64,000 nucleotides of DNA from Misgurnus anguillicaudatus (taxonomy: Eukaryota > Chordata > Actinopteri > Cypriniformes > Cobitidae), in contig NC_073359.2 in NCBI RefSeq assembly GCF_027580225.2, forward strand, positions 14,516,001-14,580,000, read 5' to 3'. A program made the translations under genes and the position numbers. Below are positions 25,604 to 35,562 of this stretch, one piece after another (the first letter of the stretch is position 1; the number at the start of each line of letters is the position of its first letter). The notes under the pieces are model-generated. The model was not told the origin of the DNA. It searched no databases and saw only the letters and a program-made list of their open reading frames with translations.

Positions 25604-27930
25604 TAGTTAGTTAGTTAGTTAGTTAGGTTACTTTATTGTCCCCGAGGGGCAATTATTTGTACAGCCAGCAGATAAAAAAAAACACATAGTCACAACACAC
25701 AACAATACAACCAAATACACACACATAATAAAAATACCTTAAAACAGATCTGACAAAGTGTTTAAAATCGAGACAGAAGTCGGGATGAACGAATTTCTTA
25801 ATCTGTTTGACCTGCATCTAGGCATGGAGTACCTACGGCCTGAGGGAAGTAGCTTAAACTGGCAACACAAAGGATGACTAGGATCGGCTGCAATAAATTG
25901 GGCCTTCTTTGCTACTCGTTTGGAGTAAATGAGAGAGAGCGAGGGAAAGTTAGTGCCTGCAATTTTACTACATGTCCTCACAATACTCTCTAGTCGTTTT
26001 TTGTGGGCAGGGAACCAAACCAACAGATAAAACAAAAGGTTAAAACAGACTCAATAAAACAAAAGTAAAACATTCTCATCAAGGTATGGTCAATGTTAAA
26101 ATTCCTCAATCTACGAAGAAAATACATGCGTTGCTGAGCTTTGGAGCAAATAGCGTCAGTGTGTGACTCAAAACTTAGCTTGCTGTCAATTATTGTGCCA
26201 AGGTACTTGTATTCTTTAACTATCTCAATCGGTTGGCCATCAATAATAGTGTAGGGTAGAGAGGGGCTCTGTTTCCTAAAATCGATAATTAATTCTTTTG
26301 TTTTAGAGACATTGATGTTTAAAAAGGAACGCTTGCACCAATCATTAAAATCATTCACTATTGGACCATGGTCAATCACACTTCTATTTAAAAGAGACAC
26401 AATAACTGAATCGTCTGCAAATTTTAAGATCTGTCTACCATCATATTGTGAGCGGCATTCATTGGTGTATAAAACAAAAAGAAGAGGAGAAAGGACACAT
26501 CCTTGGGGAGAGCCGGTAGAAGATAAAAGATTGCCAGATAAGGCATCATTGACTTTAACCCTTTGAGATCGAGACGTTAAAAAATCAACTAACCAGGCTA
26601 TCAACCCTGGGTTGATATTGTAATTTTTTAAAAGTCTATCAGCTAAAATGTGGGGTTGAATACAATTAAAAGCTGACGAGAAGTCAATAAATAATAATCA
26701 CACAAATTGATTTGACCCTTCCAAGTGATTAAAAACTGTATTGAGCAGACTGCCCGTCGCATCCTCCACTCCCCTACCTGCCCTATAGGCGAATTGTAAA
26801 GGGTCCAATTGAGACTGTGTTAATGCTACAATCTCCTGTTTAATAATTTTTTCGAAAGATTTCATAATAAGTGAAGTAAGAGCCACTGGCCTAAAATCAT
26901 CAAGTGATTTGGGTCCTTTGGTTTTCGGGACAGGCACAATCACTGACTCTTTCCAGAGACGAGGGACCCGATGTAATTGCAGTGACTTATTAAATATAAA
27001 AGCAAATATATCCGACAATGGCTCCGCGCAGCTTTTAATAAGACGACCTCCAATATTATCTGGTCCAGGACTCTTCCTTTCCTGTACCCCCCTAAGAATT
27101 TTGTGAACCCTGTCCTTGCCTATAATGATAGACACGTTTTGTTCTGAGCATGGTTCCTTAAACACAGATAATTCTTTGTTGAAATCGTAAACATTGAAGC
27201 GGTTATAAAAAGTATTTAATACCTCAGCGAGCTCAGAATCTGTCTTACCGTCAAAGGAGAGTTTTTTTTTATAATTAGTTTGTAAACCTATCATAGATTT
27301 GACACCGTTCCACGCGGGGCGAGACTGGCCACTGCTCAGTAGAGATTCAACTCTATCCTTATATTTAAGTTTGGCTAATTTAAGCTCCATCTTAACTTGC
27401 TTCTGCAGGTCATTATACACTAAAACATCCCCCTGCATAAAGCTAATATTCCTCTGGTTGATGATATTTTTAACAGATTTTGAAACCCATGGTTTATTAT
27501 TGGGATAAATAGAAATGGCCTTTTTTGGAATTATTTCATTTTCACAAAAGCTTATATAACCAGAAACAGTCTCAACAAGTTCATCCAAATCTGAACACTC
27601 TTCCTTAAATACATCCCAGTCTGTGCATGAGTAACAGTCTATTAGCTCCTGTGTAGCTTCATCAGACCAAACCGGAACCAAACGTCGTTCGGGTTTTGTT
27701 CTCCTTAGGACAGCTTTGTAGACCAGAACCAAATAAACAACGTTGTGGTCAGACAGACCAAGGGGAGCTCTACTAAATGACCTATAGGCTCCTTTAACGG
27801 TACCATAACAGAGGTCTAAACATTTCATATGTCTTGTTGGACAGGTGACATATTGAGAAAAGTTACTTAGCGACTTACCTAACTTACACTGATTAAAGTC
27901 GCCCATTATAAAGTTCAGCGCGTCAGGGGC
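25604..27930 (-). mobile_element. CR1/Rex-type LINE, 5'-truncated
   Basis: Read on the minus strand this carries endonuclease C-terminus, reverse transcriptase and a 3' tail of GTTA repeats (25604-25628 on the plus strand) after a short 3' sequence containing GAGGGGCAATTA-like words. Fish LINEs of this type end in short tandem tails. The 5' end stops inside the endonuclease, as usual for truncated insertions. It lies in the CCDC66 intron, antisense to the gene. Confidence 0.75.
25739..27906 (-). pseudogene. LINE endonuclease/reverse transcriptase with two main lesions
   Basis: From 27906 the frame reads 'MGDFNQC', 'GLSDHNVVYL' (end of endonuclease), 'KSPGPDNIGGRLIK', 'DDFRPVALTSLIMKSFEKI' and 'DPLQFAYRAGRGVEDA', then stops at a TGA (about 26698). 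The same frame continues 'LLFIDFSSAFN', 'GSPQGCVLSPLLFVLYTNE', 'KFADDSVIV' (catalytic FADD) and 'VSKTKELIIDFR' to about 25990. There a one-base shift moves the last 98 codons to another frame. The TGA would have been CGA before a CpG transition. Otherwise the protein is largely readable. Confidence 0.8.
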
Positions 27931-28081
27931 GAAGAGAAGGGAAGAGAAGGACGTTGGTAATAAAAATTTGAGGCAGAAGGTGAGACTGTTTCATCTGTTT
28001 TCAGACGAAGCTGCAGGGTCGGGGTACCCGCGGGTGAAACGCATAGGCCTATGTTTGATGTAATGGGTGTAATAATATTAA

Positions 28082-28533
28082 CTCTTTCACCGCCAGCGTT
28101 TTTTTAAAAAGTTGCCAGCCAGCGCCAGCGTTTTTCATGATTTTCACTAAAGTTTAATGCCTTCCAGAAAATGTTCTTCTTTAAATATACAAACATACAA
28201 TATACCAAATGAAAGAACAGACCCTCTGCTTTCAAACAAACAAAAAACTTTCATCCTACCTTCAGTGGTTCTTTTGTAATCAGCTTTTGAATATGGGTAG
28301 GTTTCTGCAAAAACACCACATTTTGAGCAAAAAGCAGAGATAATTCCATTTTTGTGACGGACTTTTCATATAGATCCCATTCAGAGCGATCTTTAAAACA
28401 AACACGGACATGCAGCCGCTTGCCACAGGGCAATACTTCCGGGTTTAAAAAGTTGCGGAAGGGCTGGAGGATAATGGTGGATAATAGCGGTATTGCGGAA
28501 AGACGGAAAATCTCGTCAATGGCGGTGAAAGAG
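28082..28533. mobile_element. piggyBac-like MITE with TTAA target
   Basis: The ends are CTCTTTCACCGCCAGCG and the inverse of CAATGGCGGTGAAAGAG, each bordered by TTAA (28078-28081 and 28534-28537). About 14 terminal bases match. The interior is non-coding. Confidence 0.8.
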
Positions 28534-28537
28534 TTAA

Positions 28538-29784
28538 CATGTCATTTGCGTTGTAGATGCAGGTCGAGACTCAAAAAGCAAGAGTGAACTTCGTGACTAA
28601 CATCCAAGACCAGAATTTGACTCGATTCCGATATAGCAGTTTTTAAATGGCCCTGTGCTTATTTGTGTTTAAGCTCTGTCTGAAGTTTTCTATTAAACTG
28701 CGCGATTTGCGGTGTGACCGGGTCGGGGTCTTTATGTCAAACGGGCCGGGTGTGGAATAAAATTGCTGCTGATGTCGGATAACTGGTCGGGTGTTCTGTC
28801 AATCACAGCGCTCCGGATTATCGAACAGGACTGTGCATGACTTTGCAACAGGTAACTGTAACGCTAAACACGAGCACGAACTTGCAATGCACACTGCATT
28901 AAAACTACAATGAAAGATCCGTAGGCCTACTACGTAGCTATGTAACGTATTTTTAAGAAAATACAGTTTAGATCAAACATAGAAAAGCAATATGCTATAA
29001 ATATAAGGAAAAGTAAATGACAGCATGAAAATGATAAAAAAATACATGTTAGTTTATATTCTACATAAAAAAATAATGTTCATATATGATCATCATGGGC
29101 GCCCCCTGCCGCCACAGCTGGAAAAAATTCTAGAGGAAACACTTGATGTGTTCATGTTTCACCTGTAAAAAACATGGTATTTTTCACACAATTTACTTAT
29201 CTGTATACCGCTGTTTTCACTGTCCTAAAAACGGGCTGATGTCTTCCTTGTTCTATGAAGTCCCTCTTTCAGAAATATGTAAGGAGTTCTGATTGTGTAG
29301 TTTGTTTAGTGTGTTGTGATTCGATAGCAGCTTAGCTTGCCGTTAGCTTAGCTGGCGGCTGACATATTCCTGTGGGCGGAGGTTAGGCAAAATACTGTTC
29401 TACTGACGTCATTAAAGCAGGAAGTCGATGGCTGTAGTCCAAACTGTCCGTTCGCATTGAAAGGGGGAGTCTGTTAAAGAATATATATATCACCTGGCAG
29501 GGAACTTTGAGTGTTATCATTTTACAGATATTATTTATGCTATTATAGCAACATTACACACTAACTAGGGTTTAAAAATTGTATCAGGAGGAACGTGACC
29601 TTAAAATTATTTTGTAAGAATAGTTTTGACTAATCTAATTTAAAACCAATAAACCAGATTTGCACACATTTCATTGTGTAGGATGCCATAGAAAGTATTA
29701 ATTTTAAAGCGAGAGGGTTGTTTTTTCCGAGAAATCTGTCAAGGTGCACTCATTTACAATATGCTGACCACATATAATGTACAG
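28538..29784. other. intron DNA without a recognised feature
   Basis: No coding frame or clear terminal repeat was seen. It ends in the acceptor TATAATGTACAG before the exon at 29785. Confidence 0.45.
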
Positions 29785-29946
29785 GAAGCAGTTAAGGCTC
29801 AGGTAGAAGAACGGAAACGTCAGAGAGAGAAAGAAGAGGCCACCCAGCGGGCACGTGAGGAAGAAGAGGAGAAGAGAGTCGAGAGAGAGAGACAACGACT
29901 CCAGGAGCAGTTTATGAAGGACACAGAGCGACAGAGAAACAGAGAG
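29785..29946 (+). CDS. ccdc66: CCDC66-like exon: charged coiled coil
   Basis: This is a 162-base, phase 0-0 exon between ATGTACAG and GAG|GTAAGT. It encodes 54 residues that are almost entirely Glu, Arg, Lys and Gln ('KAQVEERKRQREKEEATQR', 'EEEKRVERERQRLQEQF'), a single long coiled-coil helix. In CCDC66 this block directly follows LLDPAQIEERE...EHQ, as it does here when spliced to 24003-24087. The helix mediates microtubule and centriolar-satellite interactions in the family. Confidence 0.85.
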
Positions 29947-30660
29947 GTAAGTTCACAAATATGTATGTGTGCACCAGGATTGTAAATGCAAAATTCATAT
30001 ACCTGTGTTGGCCTAAGACAAATTGGAGGCCTACAAATTTTTTTGAAGGTAAAATACAGGAAAAAGGCATATAAACTAAGCAAAAAATAATGTGTGTTTA
30101 TGTGGGATTGCTGATATTTTTTTAAAGTATATGTAAGAAATAATTGACGACGGGCCGTTGAATTATTAGAAAAATAATATTTATTCTGCTTATACTACGG
30201 TTACACACATCAAGACATCGATCACATGATATATTTAAAGGGATTCGTCCGGTTTTGTACTTAATGCTATTGTGAGTAGGACTATTTCTTCCGTGTCTCA
30301 TCCAACGGCTCTTTTGCTTTTTCCAAAATGTCATTTTAAAGCTGGCAATGGAGGCTTGCCATTGATAGCATTCTAATGCAGTTATTAATGAAGTTATTAG
30401 AAAGAGAGCGAGAGAGACAGAGATGCAGAGAGTCTTGAAAACACATCTTGAGCTTTTAAGTCCTGAAGTCATTCAATGAGAATTAGGATTTAATTTCATT
30501 TAGGTTTAAGAGATCCAGCAGCTTGCTATTGCTCAATTGGAAGGGGAGTTTACCCTAAGCTTATACTTCATCTTCATCTTTATATTGTTTTTAATACTAC
30601 ATACACATTTCCAGTGTTTTCTGGTTGTATTCTAATAAACCGACTAAGAAATAATTATAA
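29947..30660. other. intron DNA
   Basis: No supported feature. The minus-strand frame at 30122-30472 resembles no protein I recognise. Confidence 0.4.
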
Positions 30661-30768
30661 AGAGGGTTTTCACGGCGCGTCATCAGAGCGGTAGTCGCCA
30701 TATTGGAGGCACTCCGCATCACAACAGAGCACAGGCACTGAAGTATATCCCGATTGTCGTCAAGGAAA

Positions 30769-30930
30769 ATGGCTAATTATTGCCGTGTTTGAGATTGTAC
30801 CATTAGGACAGTTTGAGAAAAACATTTGGAATATTATCGACTTCCAAAAGTTATTAAAAACCAGGGAAAGGAATGCAAGAAATTATCAGAGGAGGCGCTT
30901 CTGGTTGGCAAAGCTCAAGAAAAGAGTAGT
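30769..30930 (+). pseudogene. THAP zinc-finger domain fragment
   Basis: Starting at an ATG in good context (AAAATGG), the frame reads M-A-N-Y-C-R-V-stop-D-C, then a second stop, then 'EKHLEYYRLPKVIKNQGK' and 'ECKKLSEE'. A shift of one base gives 'RRFWLAKLKKRV'. The C-x4-C start, YRLPK and the W-x-A-K block are THAP-domain features. Both stops are TGA where Trp (TGG) is expected. It is probably the first exon of a THAP-bearing DNA transposon (P-element or Kolobok type). It is a pseudogene. Confidence 0.55.
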
Positions 30931-31429
30931 ATTGTATTAAAAATATGATTGATGTACATAAAGTGTAAAACAAGTATGCTTTTACTTGTTGTGGTTTATT
31001 TAAAGAGTATTTAATATGTACTTTTAGTGTTTGCAACAATTATTGCTTTTATTGTTTTACTGTGTGCTTACTGTAAAGCACTTTGGTAGGACACTGGCTA
31101 TTTTAAATTTGCTATATAAATAAAGCTGACATATTTATATAAATAAATAAATATTATATATTTATCACATATGGACTCGGCATGAAAGGTAGTTGACTAT
31201 ATCGGGATATGCAACTGAAGAACGAATCGCCGGGTAGTCACGGATCCAAGAAGAGAGAGCTAACACGTAAGGATCTGCACCGCCTGTAAATTGTAATTTC
31301 TCGAAATATCGTGCCTTTTCTTGTGGTCCAAGTCCTTCCCTATATGCCTTTGTATCTTGGACGCGTTTTGTGTTGTTTAGATATGTCTATATTCACTTAA
31401 AGTATCCAAAGCGCACAATAAAATCCATT

Positions 31430-31602
31430 GTACTCCGTTCAGTTCTTTACACCTTTTGTAACGCTACTTCTTCTGTGGCACAAGTGGTGTTTCTGCACGA
31501 GTGCGCCCCCTGGCTTTTGGATGTGGCGGCATTTCAACGTAATTCGTTCAAATTCATTCATTGAGAAAACACGCATTTGCACGATAAATCGTTACAGCCC
31601 TA
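31430..31602 (-). mobile_element. half copy of the hAT MITE family seen at 14108
   Basis: The reverse complement starts TAGGGCTGTAACGATTTATC and continues with GCAAATGCGTGTTTTCTCAA and TGAATGAATTT, nearly the same as 14108-14230, including the CAAAAGCCAG...GCGC and CTTGTGCCACAG blocks. The other end was not located. Confidence 0.6.
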
Positions 31603-31686
31603 GTACATATATATATTATACTTTTTGGCATGCTACATTCTCATTGATAACTGCTTTTTGGACATCTTATAATCTTTTAATTGCAG

Positions 31687-31849
31687 GAGTTGCACATACG
31701 TAAAACTGAGGAGCTGTATCTGAGCATTCAGAGAGCCCAAGAGGAGGCGCTTAAAGACAAACACCTTCAGAGAATCAAAGACTTGGCTAGAAAAGGCCAT
31801 GATGTGTCCAGACTACTACGCAGTGTGGAAGGAGACTCAGTTCCACAGG
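31687..31849 (+). CDS. ccdc66: CCDC66-like exon
   Basis: The exon lies between TAATTGCAG and CAGG|GTATGG, phase 0 to 1. It encodes 'ELHIRKTEELYLSIQRAQEE', 'ALKDKHLQRIKDLARKGHD' and 'VSRLLRSVEG'. The sequence RIKxLAxKGHDxSRL is characteristic of the CCDC66 domain after the coiled coil. The 163-base length is consistent with the phases of both neighbours. Confidence 0.85.
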
Positions 31850-31923
31850 GTATGGTGGAAAAGGTTTTTTATATTTAAATATGTGATATTTTCTGTCTTG
31901 CATATCACAGACTTTTCTTTTAG

Positions 31924-32043
31924 TCTTTAGTGGTCAAGAGTCACCTGATACATCAGCAAGCTTAATATCATCTGAGATTCTCATCAACAAAGTAGAATCT
32001 ACTATTGCACCATCTCCACGAAAAGATATCGCTGTTCAGACAG
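31924..32043 (+). CDS. ccdc66: CCDC66-like exon, linker
   Basis: This 120-base exon between TTCTTTTAG and ACAG|GTAATA is phase 1 to 1. It encodes a Ser-rich linker ending 'APSPRKDIAVQTG'. The PRKDxxVQT ending matches the region after the conserved domain in CCDC66. It is separated from the preceding exon by a 74-base intron. Confidence 0.75.
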
Positions 32044-32559
32044 GTAATAAAATGTCTCTAATTGTTCTTAAATAAGTACCAAAAATTTAAATTCTGTAAA
32101 TTTTTTCCAAGTTATATTTTTGACTTTTTATATAATTATTTGGCCTTCATTATGACAGTAAAGACAAAAAGCCCAGCTTCTCAGGTCACCTGAAGCGCAT
32201 TAAGGTGACCCGAGACATTAACCATGGCTCTAACTGGAAAAAAAATCTGTCAGTATTTACTAAACCTCATGCCATTCCAAACCAGCTCTTATTTTGTGTT
32301 ATTGAGAACACAATGAAATGATAAAATAAATTTACTGGAGGAGCAAAATGTACAAAAAACTAGAAAGCCAAACTTTCACAAAATGTAGGAAACACAATAG
32401 ACACAGGGTTCAAAAAAACACTGTAAGGTACAGACTCATCTTAAGAGCTTTTACAATTGTTTACAATTAGTTAATGCATGAGCTAACATAAACTAACAAT
32501 GAAAAATACTTCTATAGCATTTTTTAATCTTTGTTTATGTTAATTTCACATGGACACAG

Positions 32560-33005
32560 TGTGTGACCCAGATAAACAGTTTTCCAATGCCGACGTAACA
32601 CACACCGCTCCTCCAAACACCCTCACTGCAAGGAATTCCCAACTCAACAATAAAACACTAGCTCAAAGGAGTCATGGCACAGAAAACATCAACACTGCAC
32701 ACACAGAAGCTGAAGCAGACCCTTATGAGCCTTACGCACGGACCAGCAGAAACAGTAAACCGCAGCCCAGAAAAAAGCCTGAGTGGAACATACAGAGACC
32801 CAGTAAAGCTTTTATCCCAGCATCTGAGCGGTACCCTGAGGCTCTGCAGCAACACAGACAGAAAAGCAGGAAACACAGACAGATGGAGCTCATGATGCTG
32901 GTGGAGAAGAACACCGTGTCAGAAACAACTCAACAAGATCTTCCTCCACAACCCAACAACAACAGATATATAGCACAAAAGCATAAAAACCCAGCACAAA
33001 AACAG
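32560..33005 (+). CDS. ccdc66: CCDC66-like exon, large disordered segment
   Basis: The 446-base exon runs from TGGACACAG to AAACAG|GTTCTA and enters in phase 1 (the G left by 32043 plus TG makes Val). It encodes about 148 residues: a low-complexity Asn/Thr-rich part, then 'KPEWNIQRPSKAFIPASERY' and 'RKHRQMELMMLVEKN'. The W-N-x-x-(R/K)PxKxFIPASxRYP and QMELxxLVEKN blocks occur in the C-terminal half of CCDC66. The frame stays open past the donor, but the consensus GT and the next in-phase exon make the splice preferable. Confidence 0.8.
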
Positions 33006-33114
33006 GTTCTATTATTAATAATCATACATGACAAAAAAGATATACATGCCTATAGTGCAAACTTTTTAAACTTTTGCTTGCCAATGTGTGATATTGTTTT
33101 GTTTTTCTTTAAAG

Positions 33115-33149
33115 ATTGAAAATCAACTGCAAGAACCATCAACCGAAAG
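33115..33149 (+). CDS. ccdc66: CCDC66-like micro-exon
   Basis: This 35-base exon between TTCTTTAAAG and GAAAG|GTGAGC encodes 'IENQLQEPSTE' and leaves in phase 2. It joins in phase to the end of 33005. The strong GTGAGC donor implies at least one more exon, but none was recognised between 33150 and 64000. The following intron would contain the Polinton, unless the gene is cut. Confidence 0.6.
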
Positions 33150-33639
33150 GTGAGCAGCACCACTATTAAAATGAACAATGTCCCGATTTGAACGGCACTA
33201 TGTCTTATGCTTGGTCACTTCTTTCCATCGTTTGGAACTTTTAACATGTTTTCCTGACTGATCTGGCAGGTTGGTCTGTGATAAGTGGTAATGTTTCAGG
33301 GCATAGTTAGAACAAGATTTATTGGTGGACACAAAACACTTTATTAAACCCTGTACTGTCCGCAACATGGATGAATGAGTGTAGAGATAACTTTTTTTAG
33401 ATATGATTTTTCCTCAACAAATACATGTGAAACAATATAAACACATATGCCCCCTTGAGTGTTTATGTCCAGTGTGTAATATACAGTAGTCAGTTAGCAT
33501 GCTTTACTTTCACTTTTTACTTTTAACAGGCTTTTACCTACACTTTGTGTGAGCTTGTGCTTTTGTTTTCTTGAAAAATAGATTGTGGACATATTCAAGA
33601 TAGATCACGACACAAAATAATGAAATCATAGCCTTAATC

Positions 33640-34958
33640 CACATTTTTTATTTTTTTTATTTAAACCTTTATTTAACCAGGTAAGTCAATTGAGAACCAG
33701 TTCTCATTTACAATGACAACCTGGCCAAGAGGCAGCATAAGAAACCAGTGGGCTACAATACAGAACATTAGAAATGCAGATAACATATGTTATAAACAGT
33801 GACATATAAAAACAAACTAATTACTAAAAACAAGTACATTGATTGAACTAAGTTTTTAAAGGAAGAAAGCAAAATAAATGAGCTAAGCTTTAGCGTCTGC
33901 TGCAGTTGATTCCAATCATGTGCAGCAGAAAACTTAAAAGAACAACGACCAAAAGAGGTACGGACTTTGGGTATGTGAAGGTTAAAAAAACTGCTAGAAC
34001 GCAGATTACGACCGATATCATAAACATTTAAAAGGGACTGAAAATATGATGGAGTTTTACCAATAATGGTTTTATAAATAAACAAAAACCAATGTAGTTG
34101 CCTACGTGAATGGAGAGATGACCAATTCAATAAAGAATACAGGTCACAGTGATGAGTATTAAATGAGGCTCCAGTGGCAAAACGGATTGCACCGTGGTAA
34201 ATAACATCCAATTTATGGAGAATAGTTTTTAAAGCAGACCTGTAAACTACAGCCCCATAATCCAGAATCGGAAGCACTGTCGTTTTAACCAAAAGCTGTT
34301 TTGAAGAATGTGTAAAAGAAAATTTATTACGATAAAGAAAACCAATACGAGATTTGACCTGTCCGAGCAATAGATTTATGTGAGTTTCAAATGATAATTT
34401 GCTGTCAAGTCAGATACCAAGGTATTTATAGCAATCAACATAGTCGATTGCAGAGCCATCCAGCGATAAGATTTTAGGCAAATGTTCAATGTCTGGTAGA
34501 TTTCTATTGAAATCATACCTTGACAAAGGCTATTTGCCGAAACGTTGGTCATAATAAAATTATGCAAGTGAGTGTGCAGTCACTATTTTTTGCTCTAGAT
34601 TTCTATTGAAAACCATGCATTTTTTTTGTATTTAAAACCGAATGAAGACTGGAGAAGGCATGTTGGATACGAGGGAAACTGGCCTGCAATAAAGACAGTG
34701 TGATTGTTAAGGAAGAATTAAATGCATAAATAATTGTGTCATCCGCATATAAATGTATGTGAGAATCACCTGCAGCAGAAGCAATATCGTTGACATAAAT
34801 ATAAAAAAGTATAGGCCCCAGTATGCTTCCTTGTGGAACCCCTTTAGATAGAGGCAGATGATCTGACCGGAACCCCTCCCCCCTAACTAATTGTGAATGA
34901 CCAAAGCAGTAGTTCTTGAACCAATCCAGACAGCTCTCAGAAAGTCCAATGCATCGTA
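33640..34958 (-). mobile_element. LINE, 3' half (5' half at 55339-56650)
   Basis: The minus strand encodes 'GVPQGSILGPILFYIYVND' and 'LYADDTIIYA' (RT motifs B' and C, 34860-34740), then a C-terminal domain (34370-33768: 'KTTVLPILDYGAVVYR', 'FKFSAAHDWNQLQ'). It ends with the 3' sequence read on the plus strand as TTTATTTAACCAGGTAAGTC. Motif A of the same RT ('KAFDSVDHDI') is found only beyond the Polinton at about 55370, so the Polinton cut the LINE between motifs A and B'. The clade looks Jockey/CR1/L2-like but is not certain. Confidence 0.8.
34513..34595 (-). mobile_element. 83-bp retroposed insertion with 16-bp target duplication
   Basis: TAGATTTCTATTGAAA flanks the insert exactly at 34497-34512 and 34596-34611. 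The plus-strand insert contains CTTGACAAAGGC, a short loop, TGCCGAAACGTTGGTC and AATAAAATTAT. This resembles the tail unit of Penelope-like elements, which often carry a hammerhead-type core (CUGAUGA...GAAAC). Orientation is unproven. The long duplication argues for target-primed insertion, not cut-and-paste. Confidence 0.6.
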
Positions 34959-35002
34959 AGTAGTAAATATGCGATACATACTGTCAAAATGATTGATGAT
35001 GA

Positions 35003-35165
35003 TGACCTTTGACCTTAGGGAGGGGTAACCTTTGACCTTAAAATGATTGATGATGACCTTTGACCTTAGGGGGGGTACCTTTGACCCCAAAATGATTGAT
35101 GATGACCTTTGACCTTAGGGAGGGGACTAACCTTTGACCTCTGGGGGAGGGATGACCTTTAACCG
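35003..35165 (-). promoter_or_regulatory. array of DR1-like sites (AGGTCAAAGGTCA) in the left repeat
   Basis: On the minus strand AGGTCAAAGGTCA is exact at 35003-35015, 35054-35066 and 35103-35115. One-mismatch versions lie at 35026-35038 and 35128-35140, and weaker ones at 35075-35087 and 35153-35165. The repeat period is about 50 bases. This word is the consensus DR1 element bound by PPAR-RXR, HNF4 and COUP-TF nuclear receptors. Whether any such factor binds here is inference. Confidence 0.6.
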
Positions 35166-35245
35166 GACCGCCCATGTCGTGAACTTTTGACCGGACCGCC
35201 TGCGAAGCATTGAACTTTTAACCGGAAAGCGTTGACATGTTTATG

Positions 35246-35356
35246 ACCTGGGTTAACTCCAGGGGCATGATAAATCACCAATGACCGGGGTATCTCCCAG
35301 GGGCATGATAAATCATCAGTGACCGGGGTTAGCTCCGGGGGCACAATAAATCATCA
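35246..35356 (+). repeat. three-copy GGGGCATGATAAATCA repeat
   Basis: Three units of 35-40 bases contain GACC(T/G)GGGT(T/A) followed by GGGGCATGATAAATCA, the last one changed to GGGGCACAATAAATCATC. The same units occur inverted at 52655-52765. They lie between the DR1-like array and the TATA box, so they could be part of the promoter region. Confidence 0.6.
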
Positions 35357-35562
35357 TGTCTTCCTACGATGAAACAATAAAAACAGTGTTTACGCAGGTG
35401 GTCATCGTTAAAACCGCATTCCGTGCTCCCATCATAAATTATATAAGGCGGGGCCACAATATAATAAAAGCCGGGAAAATACCACAGTTACGAAAATCAC
35501 AAACATGGATACGCCATGCAGCTCACGCAGTACTCCGACGAGTGAATGGCAAATTGACTTGA
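35356..35562 (+). CDS. small ORF (68 aa) conserved in both Polinton repeats
   Basis: The frame starts MSSYDETIKT and runs 68 codons to TGA. Its counterpart in the right repeat (52441-52647) has the same length and only two or three residue changes. It overlaps the next ORF by 58 bases in another frame, and the TATA box lies inside it, so it would need a transcript starting upstream. It is basic, with no recognised motif. It may be a chance frame preserved by the recent common origin of the repeats. Confidence 0.3.
   Translation: MSSYDETIKTVFTQVVIVKTAFRAPIINYIRRGHNIIKAGKIPQLRKSQTWIRHAAHAVLRRVNGKLT
35439..35446 (+). promoter_or_regulatory. TATA box for the left-repeat genes
   Basis: TTATATAAGGCGGGG lies about 60 bases before the start codon at 35505, at a spacing that would place the transcription start near 35470-35475. 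The identical box lies in the right repeat at about 52556-52566, so both arms can drive transcription inward. Confidence 0.5.

Noticed and set aside
25604..25628. Telomere-like (TTAG)n tract
   Set aside because: It is the short tandem tail of the minus-strand LINE, only about six units long.
35356..35562. Treating the 68-aa ORF as a firm gene
   Set aside because: It is kept only at low confidence: conservation between arms is explained by the repeat, it overlaps protein A and it contains the TATA box.
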